Of a stretch of DNA of 39,586 nt, positions 32,337 through 39,586 are shown one piece after another; position 1 is the stretch's first letter, and every line of letters begins with the position of its first letter. The notes under the pieces are model-generated. The model worked only from the letters and a program-made list of their open reading frames with translations, searched no databases and was not told the DNA's origin. The translations under genes and the position numbers were made by a program. Source of the stretch: Brevibacterium sp. ZH18 (lineage in GTDB: Bacteria > Actinomycetota > Actinomycetes > Actinomycetales > Brevibacteriaceae); the NCBI RefSeq assembly GCF_022748595.1, contig NZ_JALDSX010000032.1, positions 1 to 39,586 of the forward strand. Direction: 5' to 3'.

Positions 32337-33764
32337 TCAGTCCTCGTTGCGGGGGTCCGAGTCGTCGGGCGAATCGGTTTCCTCACCGGTCTCCGACTGG
32401 TCCGGTGTCTGATTGTCCGTCGTGCCGTCGAGGCCCTCGGAGAGGATCCGGCTGAGCGCCTCGTCGAGTGTCGACTCGCTTGACCATTCGGCGTGGCGGC
32501 GCTCGGAATAGCCGAGCGGATCGTCGAGGTCCTCAGTCGTCGGAAGCAGATCGGGATGGGAGAAGACCTTGTCCCGGGCCTCGATGCCGCCCTGGGTCTC
32601 GAGGTAGGCGAACAATGCGGCGGCGTCACGGAGTCGACGCGGGTTGAACTGCAGACCGACGAGAGTCGAGAAGGTCTTCTCGGCCGGTCCCGCAGTGGCC
32701 CGACGCCGACGCAGAGCCTCGCGGATCTGGTCACGGGCGGGCAGGTGCGCACATGCCGAATAGACGACGACGTCGACCCATCCGGCGATGACGGCCAGCA
32801 GGTTCTCCAGCACCGTCAGCGCCTTCTTCTGGTCTTCGGTCGTCGGCGGGTTGAACAGTCCCTGGCGGATGTTGTCGCTGAGGTCGGAGATGTTCGAGGG
32901 ATCGATCGACGACGCCATCTCCTCGATCTGCGATGTATCGACCTTGAGTCCCTGTCCGTAGCGCGTCAGCGCGGTCTCGACCTGTGCGCTCAGCCAAGGG
33001 GCCCGCTCGAACAGCGCCAGGTGGGCGAGTTCCTGAGCAGCCATGTAGATGCGCACCTCTGAGGGGTCGACGTCGATGTCCGCGGCGAACTTCTCCACAT
33101 TGGACTCGACGAGTACGGCGCTGTCGTTGGGCAGCAGCGGAAGACCCACCTCGGTGCCGGTGAGCACGCTCTCCGAGAGAGCGCCGACAGCCTGTCCGAT
33201 CTGCATGGCGAACATCGAATCGCTCATCGAGCCGAACATCGAGGAGGCGCCAGCGAGGATGCCCTTCATCTCCGCCGGGACCTGGGTTTCGAGGGTCTCG
33301 GTCAGAGCTGTGGACATGTTCTCCTTGATCGGGAGAACGAACTTCTGCCAGCCGGGCATGGTCTCGCTGACCCATTCGGCGCGGGTGAGTGAGCGGGTCG
33401 AACGATTGGCCACGGAGAAATCGGTGGCCTCGGCGAGCCAGAGCTCCGCCAGGCGGAACGCGTCGGTGGTGGCTCGGACCGCCTCGTCGCTCACGGCAGG
33501 GTCAGGCCCCGGCACGGCCCGCTGTGCGATCGAGGTGGCCTGGGCACCTGCGTCGGCACCCTGGCCGAACATGCCCTGCATCTGGTTCATGATCGTCGAC
33601 ATCATCGCGGGATCGATCTGGAAGCCCTGCGGCCCGCCGATGCCCTTCTTGCCGTCGTCGCCGTCGTCGCCATTGCCTTGGCCGGCACCGGGACCATTCG
33701 CTCCGAAGAGCATCCCGAAGATCTGTTCGAACGGATTCTGTTCGTTGTTGTTGTCATCGGTCAT
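32337..33764 (-). CDS. DUF2342 family putative zinc-dependent metalloprotease
   Basis: A 475-residue protein of the actinobacterial DUF2342 family (annotated as F420-associated or zinc metalloprotease; Rv3195 type). An Asn/Gly/Asp-rich, flexible N-terminus (1-50) precedes a helical core. The supposed metal site reads QELAHLALFERAPWL from residue 244, with Gln where HExxH would have its first His; this xExxH form is, from memory, common in the family, so protease activity is uncertain. A proline- and acid-rich tail ends the protein. It is upstream of the Nudix gene on the same strand and divergent from the PDZ-Lon gene with 171 bases between. Confidence 0.84.
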   Translation of the reverse strand: MTDDNNNEQNPFEQIFGMLFGANGPGAGQGNGDDGDDGKKGIGGPQGFQIDPAMMSTIMNQMQGMFGQGADAGAQATSIAQRAVPGPDPAVSDEAVRATTDAFRLAELWLAEATDFSVANRSTRSLTRAEWVSETMPGWQKFVLPIKENMSTALTETLETQVPAEMKGILAGASSMFGSMSDSMFAMQIGQAVGALSESVLTGTEVGLPLLPNDSAVLVESNVEKFAADIDVDPSEVRIYMAAQELAHLALFERAPWLSAQVETALTRYGQGLKVDTSQIEEMASSIDPSNISDLSDNIRQGLFNPPTTEDQKKALTVLENLLAVIAGWVDVVVYSACAHLPARDQIREALRRRRATAGPAEKTFSTLVGLQFNPRRLRDAAALFAYLETQGGIEARDKVFSHPDLLPTTEDLDDPLGYSERRHAEWSSESTLDEALSRILSEGLDGTTDNQTPDQSETGEETDSPDDSDPRNED

Positions 33765-33902
33765 TTTCTCAAAGCCCCCAAGAATCGGTGTGTCTTACAC
33801 GTTAACCGTTCTGCATGTGGGAATCTTCCCAATTCCGGGAGGTTTCGCATGATGTTCGCACCGGGCGAAAGGAGTCTGTGAAACTCACGGTCAGGTTTCA
33901 AC

Positions 33903-33908
33903 TAGACT
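33903..33908 (+). promoter_or_regulatory. -10 element of the PDZ-Lon/UPF0182 operon
   Basis: TAGACT, with a leader of about 20 bases and GAAAGGAA before the ATG at 33936. This is one of the few leadered promoters here. Confidence 0.45.
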
Positions 33909-33935
33909 GGTGGGGCGGTGCAGCGAAAGGAATAG

Positions 33936-35075
33936 ATGACAGTGAATCCCCCTCGGGCCGTGCCGGTGCCGACACCACCATCACGAGGCGAAACCCGACG
34001 ACGGTCTCCCCGTCTGGCCACGACTTCAGGGGTCATGACCTACGCTCTCATCGCTCTTGCCGTTTTATTGCCGGTTCCGTACATGCTTCAGCTGCCGGGA
34101 CCGGTTTTCAATACGCTCGGCGACTATCGGGACAAACCGATGATCAGCATCTCCGGTGCCAAGACCTACCCCACAGACGGTGAGATCGACATGCTCACAG
34201 TGGCGGTCAGCGGCGGACCCGGCCGGGACACCTTCGCCTCGCAGGCCCTGGGTGCACTGCTGCACGGCCATGAGACCGTCATCCCCACCGAGGCCTACTA
34301 CCCGCTCGACACGACTCGCGAAGATGTCGCGGCGTCCAACGCAGTGGAGATGTCCTCGAGTCAGGATGTCGCTGTCGCGGCGGCGATGGGGCAGCTCGGC
34401 AAGTCCTACACAGTCCATCTCCTCGTCGACGAAGTCGTCTCCGGTTCGCCCGCCGAGGGCGAACTGCGCAAGGGCGACCGCATCATGTCGGTGAATGGGA
34501 AGAAGCTCGACTCCGACCCCGATGCCGCGCAGAAGCTGAGCGAGGCGGTGAAGTCCTCCGATTCGGTCGACCTCGTGGTCGAGCGCGGCGGAAAGAACGT
34601 CGATGTGTCGCTGAAGCCCGCGACGGTCGAGGGACGCAAGGCCATCGGCATCAACATGAAGCAGGACTTCGAATTCCCCGTCGACGTGTCGTTCAACGTC
34701 GAGGGCATCGGCGGGCCCTCGGCCGGCACCATGTTCGCCCTCGCCATCGTCGACGAGCTCACACCGGGTGCCATGGCCGGTGGCAAACACGTGGCCGGAA
34801 CCGGCGAGATCGATCCGGCAGGAAACGTCGGCCCCATCGGCGGGGCACGACAGAAGGTAGCGGCCGCCACTGCACAGGGGGCGACGCTGTTCATGTCGCC
34901 AGCCGACAACTGTGCAGAGGTCCTCAAGGCCGCCGATCAGTCCAAGATCACGGTAGCGCGCATCGATACCCTCGCTGACGCGCAGAATGCCGTGGAGAAG
35001 TACGCCGTCGGAGACACTGCGGATATTCCGAAGTGTCCAGCCGATGGTGCCGACCCCAATGAGAAAGGGCAGTAG
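33936..35075 (+). CDS. PDZ and Lon-protease-domain membrane protein (YlbL-like)
   Basis: A 379-residue membrane-anchored protease. One transmembrane helix (about 34-53) follows a Pro/Arg-rich cytoplasmic start. A PDZ domain lies at about 145-235 (VVSGSPAEGELRKGDRIMSV). The C-terminal Lon (S16) domain has the catalytic Ser262 in GPSAGTMF and Lys307 in GARQKV, 45 residues apart as in Lon. There is no AAA+ module, so it degrades or clips substrates at the outer face without ATP. GAAAGGAA is the ribosome site. The stop overlaps the GTG of the UPF0182 gene by one base. Rv3194c is the likely homologue, from memory. Confidence 0.9.
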   Translation: MTVNPPRAVPVPTPPSRGETRRRSPRLATTSGVMTYALIALAVLLPVPYMLQLPGPVFNTLGDYRDKPMISISGAKTYPTDGEIDMLTVAVSGGPGRDTFASQALGALLHGHETVIPTEAYYPLDTTREDVAASNAVEMSSSQDVAVAAAMGQLGKSYTVHLLVDEVVSGSPAEGELRKGDRIMSVNGKKLDSDPDAAQKLSEAVKSSDSVDLVVERGGKNVDVSLKPATVEGRKAIGINMKQDFEFPVDVSFNVEGIGGPSAGTMFALAIVDELTPGAMAGGKHVAGTGEIDPAGNVGPIGGARQKVAAATAQGATLFMSPADNCAEVLKAADQSKITVARIDTLADAQNAVEKYAVGDTADIPKCPADGADPNEKGQ

Positions 35076-38071
35076 TGAGCTCTCCGTCCTCACCCACTTC
35101 CGCACGCATGCCATCGAATCGACCCAGACGATCGCCGCTGCTGCTGACCCTCGTGTCTGTGGCGATCCTCGTCGTCGCCTTCATCGCTTTCACGCAGGTG
35201 TACACCGAGATCCTGTGGTTCAAGCAGATCGACGCCTCGCAGGTGTTCCGGACCGTGTGGGTCACCCGCGGTCTGACCTTCCTCGCCGGGTTCATCGTCA
35301 TGGCCGTCCCGGTATGGCTGAGCCTGCATCTGGCGTTCCGTAGCCGTCCGGTCTATGCGCCGACGACTCCGCGCCAGGAGAACCTCGACCGCTACCGTGA
35401 GGCCATCGAGCCTCTGCGCAAGGTGGCGACGCTTGCGATTCCCGCGGTCGTCGGCCTGCTTGCCGGAATCACCGCCTCGGCGAACTGGAACACGGTCCTC
35501 GAATGGGTCAACTCGACCTCCTTCGGTTCGAAGGACCCAGAATTCGGCATGGACAAGTCGTTCTTCGTCTTCGTCCTCCCCGGCCTGCGTCTCATCGGCG
35601 ACCAAGTTGGAATGGCGATTCTGCTCTCGCTCATCGCCGCACTCGTCGGGCACTACCTCTTCGGCGGGATCCGCCCGGGGGAGCAGAAGGGCGTCATTCT
35701 GACGAAGACCGCCCAGTGGCAGCTGGGCATCACCACAGCTGTGCTGATCCTCGTCCAGGCGGGCCGCCTCTGGCTGGCTCGCTACGAGCGTCTGACGTCG
35801 ACCGGCGGCATCGTCCCCGGCGTCACCTATGTCGACGACCGTGCGGCGCTGCCCGCGATGGCGATCGTCGCAATCGCCGCGGTTCTCGTGGCCTTCCTCT
35901 TCGTCTACACGGCGTGGAAGGGCAACTGGCGGATCTCGCTCATCGCCACGGCCACGCTCATCGTCCTCGGCGGAATCTCGATCATCGCCTATCCCGCAAT
36001 GATCCAGCAGTTCCAGGTCAACCCCTCGCAGCAGAGCCTGGAGTCGGAGTACATCCAGCACAACATCGACTCGACGCGTGAGGCCTTCGGCTTCGACGAC
36101 GTCGATGTGACTGCGTATGAACCAAGCACGAGCGGTGAGAAGGGCGCATTGCGGTCCGATGCCGAGACTGCGGCATCCATCCGACTGCTCGATCCGAACC
36201 TCGTCTCCGACACATTCCGTCAGCTCCAGCAGGTCCGTCCGTACTACTCCTTCCCGCAGCAGCTCGACGTCGACAGGTACGACATCGACGGCGAGAAGCG
36301 AGACACGGTCATCGCCGTGCGTGAGCTCAGCCCGAGCTCGGTGAACAACCAGAGCTGGTACAACAGGGCAATCGTCTACACCCACGGTTTCGGCGTCGTC
36401 GCTGCCAACGGCAACCAGCGCAGCCCTGACGGCGAGCCGACGTTCATGGAGTCGGACATTCCGCCCAAGGGCGACTTCCCGAAGTACGAGCCTCGCGTGT
36501 ACTTCGGTGAGAGCTCACCTGACTATTCGATCGTCGGCGGCGAGAAGGGCTCGACTCCTCGTGAGCTCGACTACCCGTCCGATGAGGACAAAGGCTCGGG
36601 CCAGGTCAACAACACCTTCTCCGGTGACGGCGGCCCGTCCCTCGGCGGCCTCTTCAACCGTCTGGCCTACGCGCTGAAGTTCCAGGACGAGCAGATTCTG
36701 CTGTCTGACGCAGTAAACAACGATTCGCAGATCCTCTACGACCGTCATCCGCGTGAGCGCGTCGAGAAGCTGGCTCCGTTCCTCAAGATCGACGGTGACC
36801 CGTACCCGGCTGTTGTCGACGGCAAGATCAAGTGGATCCTCGACGGATACACGACGGCCAAGGACTACCCGTATTCGACGCCGCAGCCACTTGAAGAGGC
36901 GACGACGGATTCGACGACTGCCACGGCGCCGAACGCCGTTGCGACCTTGCCGGATGAAGAAGTCAATTACATTCGCAACTCGGTCAAGATCACCGTTGAC
37001 GCCTACGACGGCACGGTCGACATGTACCAGTGGGACAAGAACGATCCGGTGCTCAAGACCTGGATGAAGGTCTTCCCCGGGCTGATCAAGTCCTCGTCAC
37101 AGATGTCCGGCGATCTCATGAATCACGTCCGGTACCCGGAGGACCTGTTCAAGGTTCAGCGTGATCTGCTGGCGAAATACCACGTGACCTCGGCCAGTGA
37201 GTTCTACACCGGCCAGGACTTCTGGACTCTGCCGACGGATCCGACGAAGAAGGCCAACAGCGGCCTGACCCAGCCTCCGTTCTATATGACGCTGCAGATG
37301 CCGGGACAGCAGTCGCCGTCGTTCTCGCTGACGACGTCCTACATCCCGGCCCGGTCTTCCGAAGGGCAGGCGCGGAACAACTTGACGGGCTTCCTGGCGG
37401 CGGATGCCGATGCGGGTGACAAGAAGGGCCAGGTCGCCGACAGCTACGGCAAGCTCAGGCTGCTGCAGCTTCCGCGCAACACGACCGTGCCCGGACCGGG
37501 GCAGGCGCAGAACAACTTCAATACTGCTCCCGATGTTCAGCGCAGCCTGAACCTTCTGCGTCAGGGCGAATCCGAGGTGCAGAACGGCAACCTGCTGACT
37601 CTGCCCATCGGTGGGGGACTGCTCTACGTCCAGCCGGTCTACGTCCGGTCTGCCGGCGACACCTCGTACCCGTTGCTCCAGCACGTGCTGGTCGCCTTCG
37701 GTGAGGATATCGGATTCGCTCCGACCCTCGACGAGGCTCTCGACCAGGTGTTCGGCGGTGACTCCGGAGCAAAGGCCGGCGACGCCGGAACCAAGGACAG
37801 CGGCTCGGGCGACTCCGGATCCTCCACCAGCGGAGAAGACAAGAAGTCGGGCTCCGACTCCAAGGGCCTCAACGATGCTCTGCAGGAGGCCAAGAAGGCG
37901 ATGGAGGACTCAGACGCAGCACTCAAGAAGGGTGACTTCGAAGAGTACGGCAAGGCTCAGGATCGGCTGAAGAACGCGATCGAAGATGCCGTCGCAGCGG
38001 ATCCGTCGATCGCCGACAAGGGCGCCTCTGCTCCGGCCACGGAACCAGCGGACAAGGACGGCGGAAAGTGA
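35075..38071 (+). CDS. UPF0182 family large membrane protein
   Basis: A 998-residue protein of UPF0182/COG1615. About seven transmembrane helices occupy residues 20-330. A very long exported domain follows (about 330-890) with many Tyr/Pro/Asp residues and segments such as NNQSWYNRAIVYTHGFGVVAANG. The tail (about 890-998) is low-complexity Gly/Ser/Asp then a Lys/Glu coiled coil (DALQEAKKAMEDSDAALKKG). The GTG start overlaps the PDZ-Lon stop (TAGTG) with AAAGGG upstream. The pairing with the PDZ-Lon protease is conserved in actinobacteria. The biochemical role is unknown to me. Confidence 0.9.
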   Translation: MSSPSSPTSARMPSNRPRRSPLLLTLVSVAILVVAFIAFTQVYTEILWFKQIDASQVFRTVWVTRGLTFLAGFIVMAVPVWLSLHLAFRSRPVYAPTTPRQENLDRYREAIEPLRKVATLAIPAVVGLLAGITASANWNTVLEWVNSTSFGSKDPEFGMDKSFFVFVLPGLRLIGDQVGMAILLSLIAALVGHYLFGGIRPGEQKGVILTKTAQWQLGITTAVLILVQAGRLWLARYERLTSTGGIVPGVTYVDDRAALPAMAIVAIAAVLVAFLFVYTAWKGNWRISLIATATLIVLGGISIIAYPAMIQQFQVNPSQQSLESEYIQHNIDSTREAFGFDDVDVTAYEPSTSGEKGALRSDAETAASIRLLDPNLVSDTFRQLQQVRPYYSFPQQLDVDRYDIDGEKRDTVIAVRELSPSSVNNQSWYNRAIVYTHGFGVVAANGNQRSPDGEPTFMESDIPPKGDFPKYEPRVYFGESSPDYSIVGGEKGSTPRELDYPSDEDKGSGQVNNTFSGDGGPSLGGLFNRLAYALKFQDEQILLSDAVNNDSQILYDRHPRERVEKLAPFLKIDGDPYPAVVDGKIKWILDGYTTAKDYPYSTPQPLEEATTDSTTATAPNAVATLPDEEVNYIRNSVKITVDAYDGTVDMYQWDKNDPVLKTWMKVFPGLIKSSSQMSGDLMNHVRYPEDLFKVQRDLLAKYHVTSASEFYTGQDFWTLPTDPTKKANSGLTQPPFYMTLQMPGQQSPSFSLTTSYIPARSSEGQARNNLTGFLAADADAGDKKGQVADSYGKLRLLQLPRNTTVPGPGQAQNNFNTAPDVQRSLNLLRQGESEVQNGNLLTLPIGGGLLYVQPVYVRSAGDTSYPLLQHVLVAFGEDIGFAPTLDEALDQVFGGDSGAKAGDAGTKDSGSGDSGSSTSGEDKKSGSDSKGLNDALQEAKKAMEDSDAALKKGDFEEYGKAQDRLKNAIEDAVAADPSIADKGASAPATEPADKDGGK

Positions 38072-38092
38072 GCTGACGTTCCGCTCGAATCG

Positions 38093-38138
38093 GAATGACG
38101 GACGCCCCGGAAGAATTCTTCCGGGGCGTCCGTCATTC
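38093..38138. terminator. Perfect 46-bp palindrome acting as bidirectional terminator
   Basis: GAATGACGGACGCCCCGG and AAGAA, then their exact reverse complement, centred on GAATTC with no unpaired loop in the DNA. It lies between the converging UPF0182 and siderophore-binding-protein genes. Confidence 0.75.
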
Positions 38139-38152
38139 ACCGCTGGTGATGA

Positions 38153-39181
38153 TCACTGCGTGAGGTGCGCATCCAGGTCGCTCAGTATCTGCCGAGCGCC
38201 GATGGGTCCCAGTCCGAGGAACCACACATCGTCATCGACGCGGAAGGCCTTGTCGGCCTCCACCGCGTCGAGGTGCTTCCACTGGCTGCTTGAGATCGCT
38301 TCGGCTTCGCCTGTCGCCTGCGGATCTCCGTAGCTCGTATAGAAGACGTAGTCACCTCCCGCTTGGTCGAGGCTCTCCGGTGAGATCTCGACAGCGAGGT
38401 CATCGACGTCCTGACGTTCGGGACGAGAGATGCCGATGTCGTTGAGGATGACCCCGATGAGGGACCTGTTGGCATAGAGCCGCAGGCGGCCGGGCATGAA
38501 GCGCACAAGAGAGACCGTGGGGACTCCGTCGATGGACTTCTTGAGCTCGGCAGCGGTTCGTGCGTAGTCATTGAGCTCCGCTGTGGCGTCGTCCTCGAGT
38601 CCCAGCGCATCTGCGACGAGAAGGAAGTTCTCCTTCCAGGGGAAACCTGGACGGATCGAGAAGACAGTCGGGGCGATGGAGTTGAGCTGGTCGTAGAGTT
38701 TGTCAGCGCGCAGCTGGCTGCCGAGGATGAGGTCGGGCTCGAGAGAGGCGATCTTCTCGAGGTCGAGTTCATTGATGGTGCCGACCGTTTCGACACCGTC
38801 CACGTCGTCTGCGAGGTACGAGGGAACCGGATTCGTGCCGTTGGTCGTGACCATGCCGACCGGAGTGAGTCCCAGGGCGAGGACGTCGTCGAGCTCTCCC
38901 GTGTCCAGAACGACGACGCGTTCAGGTTTCTTCTCGATGTCGACGGTGCCGTTGGCGTGTTCGACCGATCGGGGGAATTCTCCGGGCTCGGCGTCGCTGC
39001 CCAATTCGGCCGTCGCCTTGTCGGCAGTCGCGAATTCGCGACCTCCCGTGGCGACGTCGCGATTGCCGGATTCACCGCCGGTTCCCTTGTCATCGGAGGG
39101 GGTGCATCCTGACGTCAGAAGTGTCAGGGAGAGTGCTGCTGCAGCGACGGCGCAGACCTTGTGTAAGTGAAGAGATCTCAT
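38153..39181 (-). CDS. Iron-siderophore ABC transporter substrate-binding lipoprotein
   Basis: A 342-residue exported lipoprotein: the signal peptide ends in the lipobox LTSGC (Cys26), followed by a Gly/Asp/Ser linker and a class III periplasmic-binding fold with the FecB/FepB-type motifs VVVLDTGELDDVLALGL, LEPDLILGSQLRADKLYDQL and FSIRPGFPWKENFL. It would capture a ferric siderophore outside the cell; the permease and ATPase genes are not in this window. An iron box overlaps its start. A TACGCT (complement of 39188-39193) six bases before the ATG suggests a leaderless transcript. The UPF0182 terminator palindrome lies at its 3' end. Confidence 0.9.
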   Translation of the reverse strand: MRSLHLHKVCAVAAAALSLTLLTSGCTPSDDKGTGGESGNRDVATGGREFATADKATAELGSDAEPGEFPRSVEHANGTVDIEKKPERVVVLDTGELDDVLALGLTPVGMVTTNGTNPVPSYLADDVDGVETVGTINELDLEKIASLEPDLILGSQLRADKLYDQLNSIAPTVFSIRPGFPWKENFLLVADALGLEDDATAELNDYARTAAELKKSIDGVPTVSLVRFMPGRLRLYANRSLIGVILNDIGISRPERQDVDDLAVEISPESLDQAGGDYVFYTSYGDPQATGEAEAISSSQWKHLDAVEADKAFRVDDDVWFLGLGPIGARQILSDLDAHLTQ

Positions 39182-39199
39182 AAGGTTAGCGTACCCTAA
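39181..39199 (-). promoter_or_regulatory. DtxR/IdeR/DmdR-type iron box
   Basis: Read on the minus strand, TTAGGGTACGCTAACCTTA matches 16 of 19 bases of the consensus TTAGGTTAGGCTAACCTAA. It covers the -10 (39188-39193) and touches the start codon, so an iron-loaded repressor would block initiation. Confidence 0.85.
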
Positions 39200-39237
39200 C
39201 TGCGAGATTCAGCGGCAGTGCGGGTTGATGAATACGA

Positions 39238-39267
39238 AGAACCCCCATCCCTTAGGATGGGGGTTCT
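39238..39267. terminator. Terminator of the tRNA gene
   Basis: A perfect 13-bp stem AGAACCCCCATCC / GGATGGGGGTTCT with a four-base loop, just downstream of the minus-strand tRNA. Confidence 0.75.
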
Positions 39268-39274
39268 GCCACAT

Positions 39275-39351
39275 TGGTGGCGGGGGGAGGATTTGAACCT
39301 CCGACCTCCGGGTTATGAGCCCGGCGAGCTACCGAACTGCTCCACCCCGCG
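39275..39351 (-). tRNA. Initiator tRNA-fMet (anticodon CAT)
   Basis: A 77-base cloverleaf with CCA encoded. The anticodon loop is CTCATAA on a stem CCGGG/CCCGG, with the three consecutive G:C pairs that mark initiator tRNAs. The T arm is GGAGG-TTCAAAT-CCTCC and the D arm contains GTTCGGTAG. The first base C1 cannot pair with C72 (acceptor CGCGGGG against CCCCGCC), the unpaired 1:72 position being another initiator hallmark. The discriminator is A. Confidence 0.95.
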
Positions 39352-39362
39352 GCGTGTCCTTA

Positions 39363-39392
39363 ACATTACACGAGCCTTCTCCTGACCGCCAA
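39363..39392 (-). promoter_or_regulatory. Promoter of the initiator tRNA
   Basis: On the minus strand, TTGGCG (complement of 39387-39392) and TAATGT (complement of 39363-39368) are 18 bases apart, giving a start close to the tRNA 5' end. This is one of the few promoters here with a recognisable -35. Confidence 0.6.
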
Positions 39393-39586
39393 ATCGAAGC
39401 AGAGTGATGTATACCACGTGGTCACCTGGGGTTCATGTCGGTTATTCAGGTAGGGCTTCAGCGGGCTGTCGAAATTTCCTCGCGGAACGAGCGGAGTGCC
39501 TCATGTCAATACCCCCGGCTAATGAGGGTCGTGCCTCACACAAATTATCCCCGGGAACAACTCTCACCCCACCCGACTCGGCCTGA
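39393..39586. other. Intergenic end of window
   Basis: About 190 bases with no gene I can support. A perfect 10-bp palindrome ACCACGTGGT lies at 39413-39422. An open frame from 39404 has no recognisable product or start signal. Confidence 0.5.

Noticed and set aside
39404..39586. 60-residue frame at the window end
   Set aside because: No start signal, no recognisable sequence, runs through a palindrome; probably non-coding.
1..39586. CRISPR array, insertion sequence, integrase, toxin-antitoxin or prophage genes
   Set aside because: No regular spaced repeats, transposase or phage motifs seen on either strand; every long stretch is accounted for by core genes.

Overview
The window is a high-GC actinobacterial chromosome segment that looks like core genome. 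The protein families present (AdnA/AdnB, UvrD2 with a four-cysteine motif and HRDC domain, DUF3107, DUF3117, UPF0182, the FolP2-like paralogue, a DtxR-type iron box) point to Actinomycetota, most likely Micrococcales, and I would guess Brevibacterium. The genus is recall-based inference; the phylum is well supported. I saw no insertion sequence, prophage, CRISPR array or other sign of recent transfer.

Layout. (1) 27-5660: dapD diverges from a coupled dapE-LOG-folP2-like operon, followed by a DivIVA-domain membrane protein coupled to a PIG-V-like mannosyltransferase, then the small DUF3117 protein. (2) 5776-10271: an O-methyltransferase and an alkyltransferase-like protein on the minus strand, tatB on the plus strand, then a minus-strand operon of MgtE-N/CBS protein, DUF1003 protein and Mrp ATPase. 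From memory, blocks 1 and 2 resemble the Rv1201c-Rv1232c order of Mycobacterium tuberculosis, but without the sigE-rseA-htrA cassette. (3) 10451-15977: a secreted metallophosphoesterase, a P1 (S58) peptidase coupled to Xaa-Pro aminopeptidase, and a PHP-domain phosphoesterase. (4) 16056-38071: DEAD-box helicase, ferritin-like protein, DUF3107, TetR, adnA-adnB, a degenerate phosphotransferase, nudC-uvrD2, an E1-like/TOMM-cyclodehydratase-like protein, YgjP-like metallopeptidase, Nudix hydrolase, DUF2342 protein, PDZ-Lon protease and UPF0182. This resembles the Rv3211-Rv3193c block. (5) 38153-39351: an iron-siderophore binding lipoprotein under an iron box, and initiator tRNA-Met.

Functions. The window combines lysine/peptidoglycan precursor synthesis (DapD, DapE), envelope and export functions (mannosyltransferase, TatB, PDZ-Lon, UPF0182), Fe-S handling (Mrp), double-strand-break repair (AdnAB, UvrD2), peptide turnover, nucleotide sanitation (NudC, Nudix) and iron uptake.

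Most notable signals. A cluster of DnaA boxes lies in the 514-bp gap at 30724-31237, well away from any dnaA/dnaN context. The dapD and dapE promoters appear exactly interlocked. At least twelve genes have a TANNNT element 6-7 nt before the start codon, the pattern of leaderless transcripts. Several family members have lost catalytic or metal-binding residues: a phosphotransferase without HGD/N/D, NudC without its zinc cysteines, and AdnA without the Walker B glutamate. All regulatory calls are by eye.
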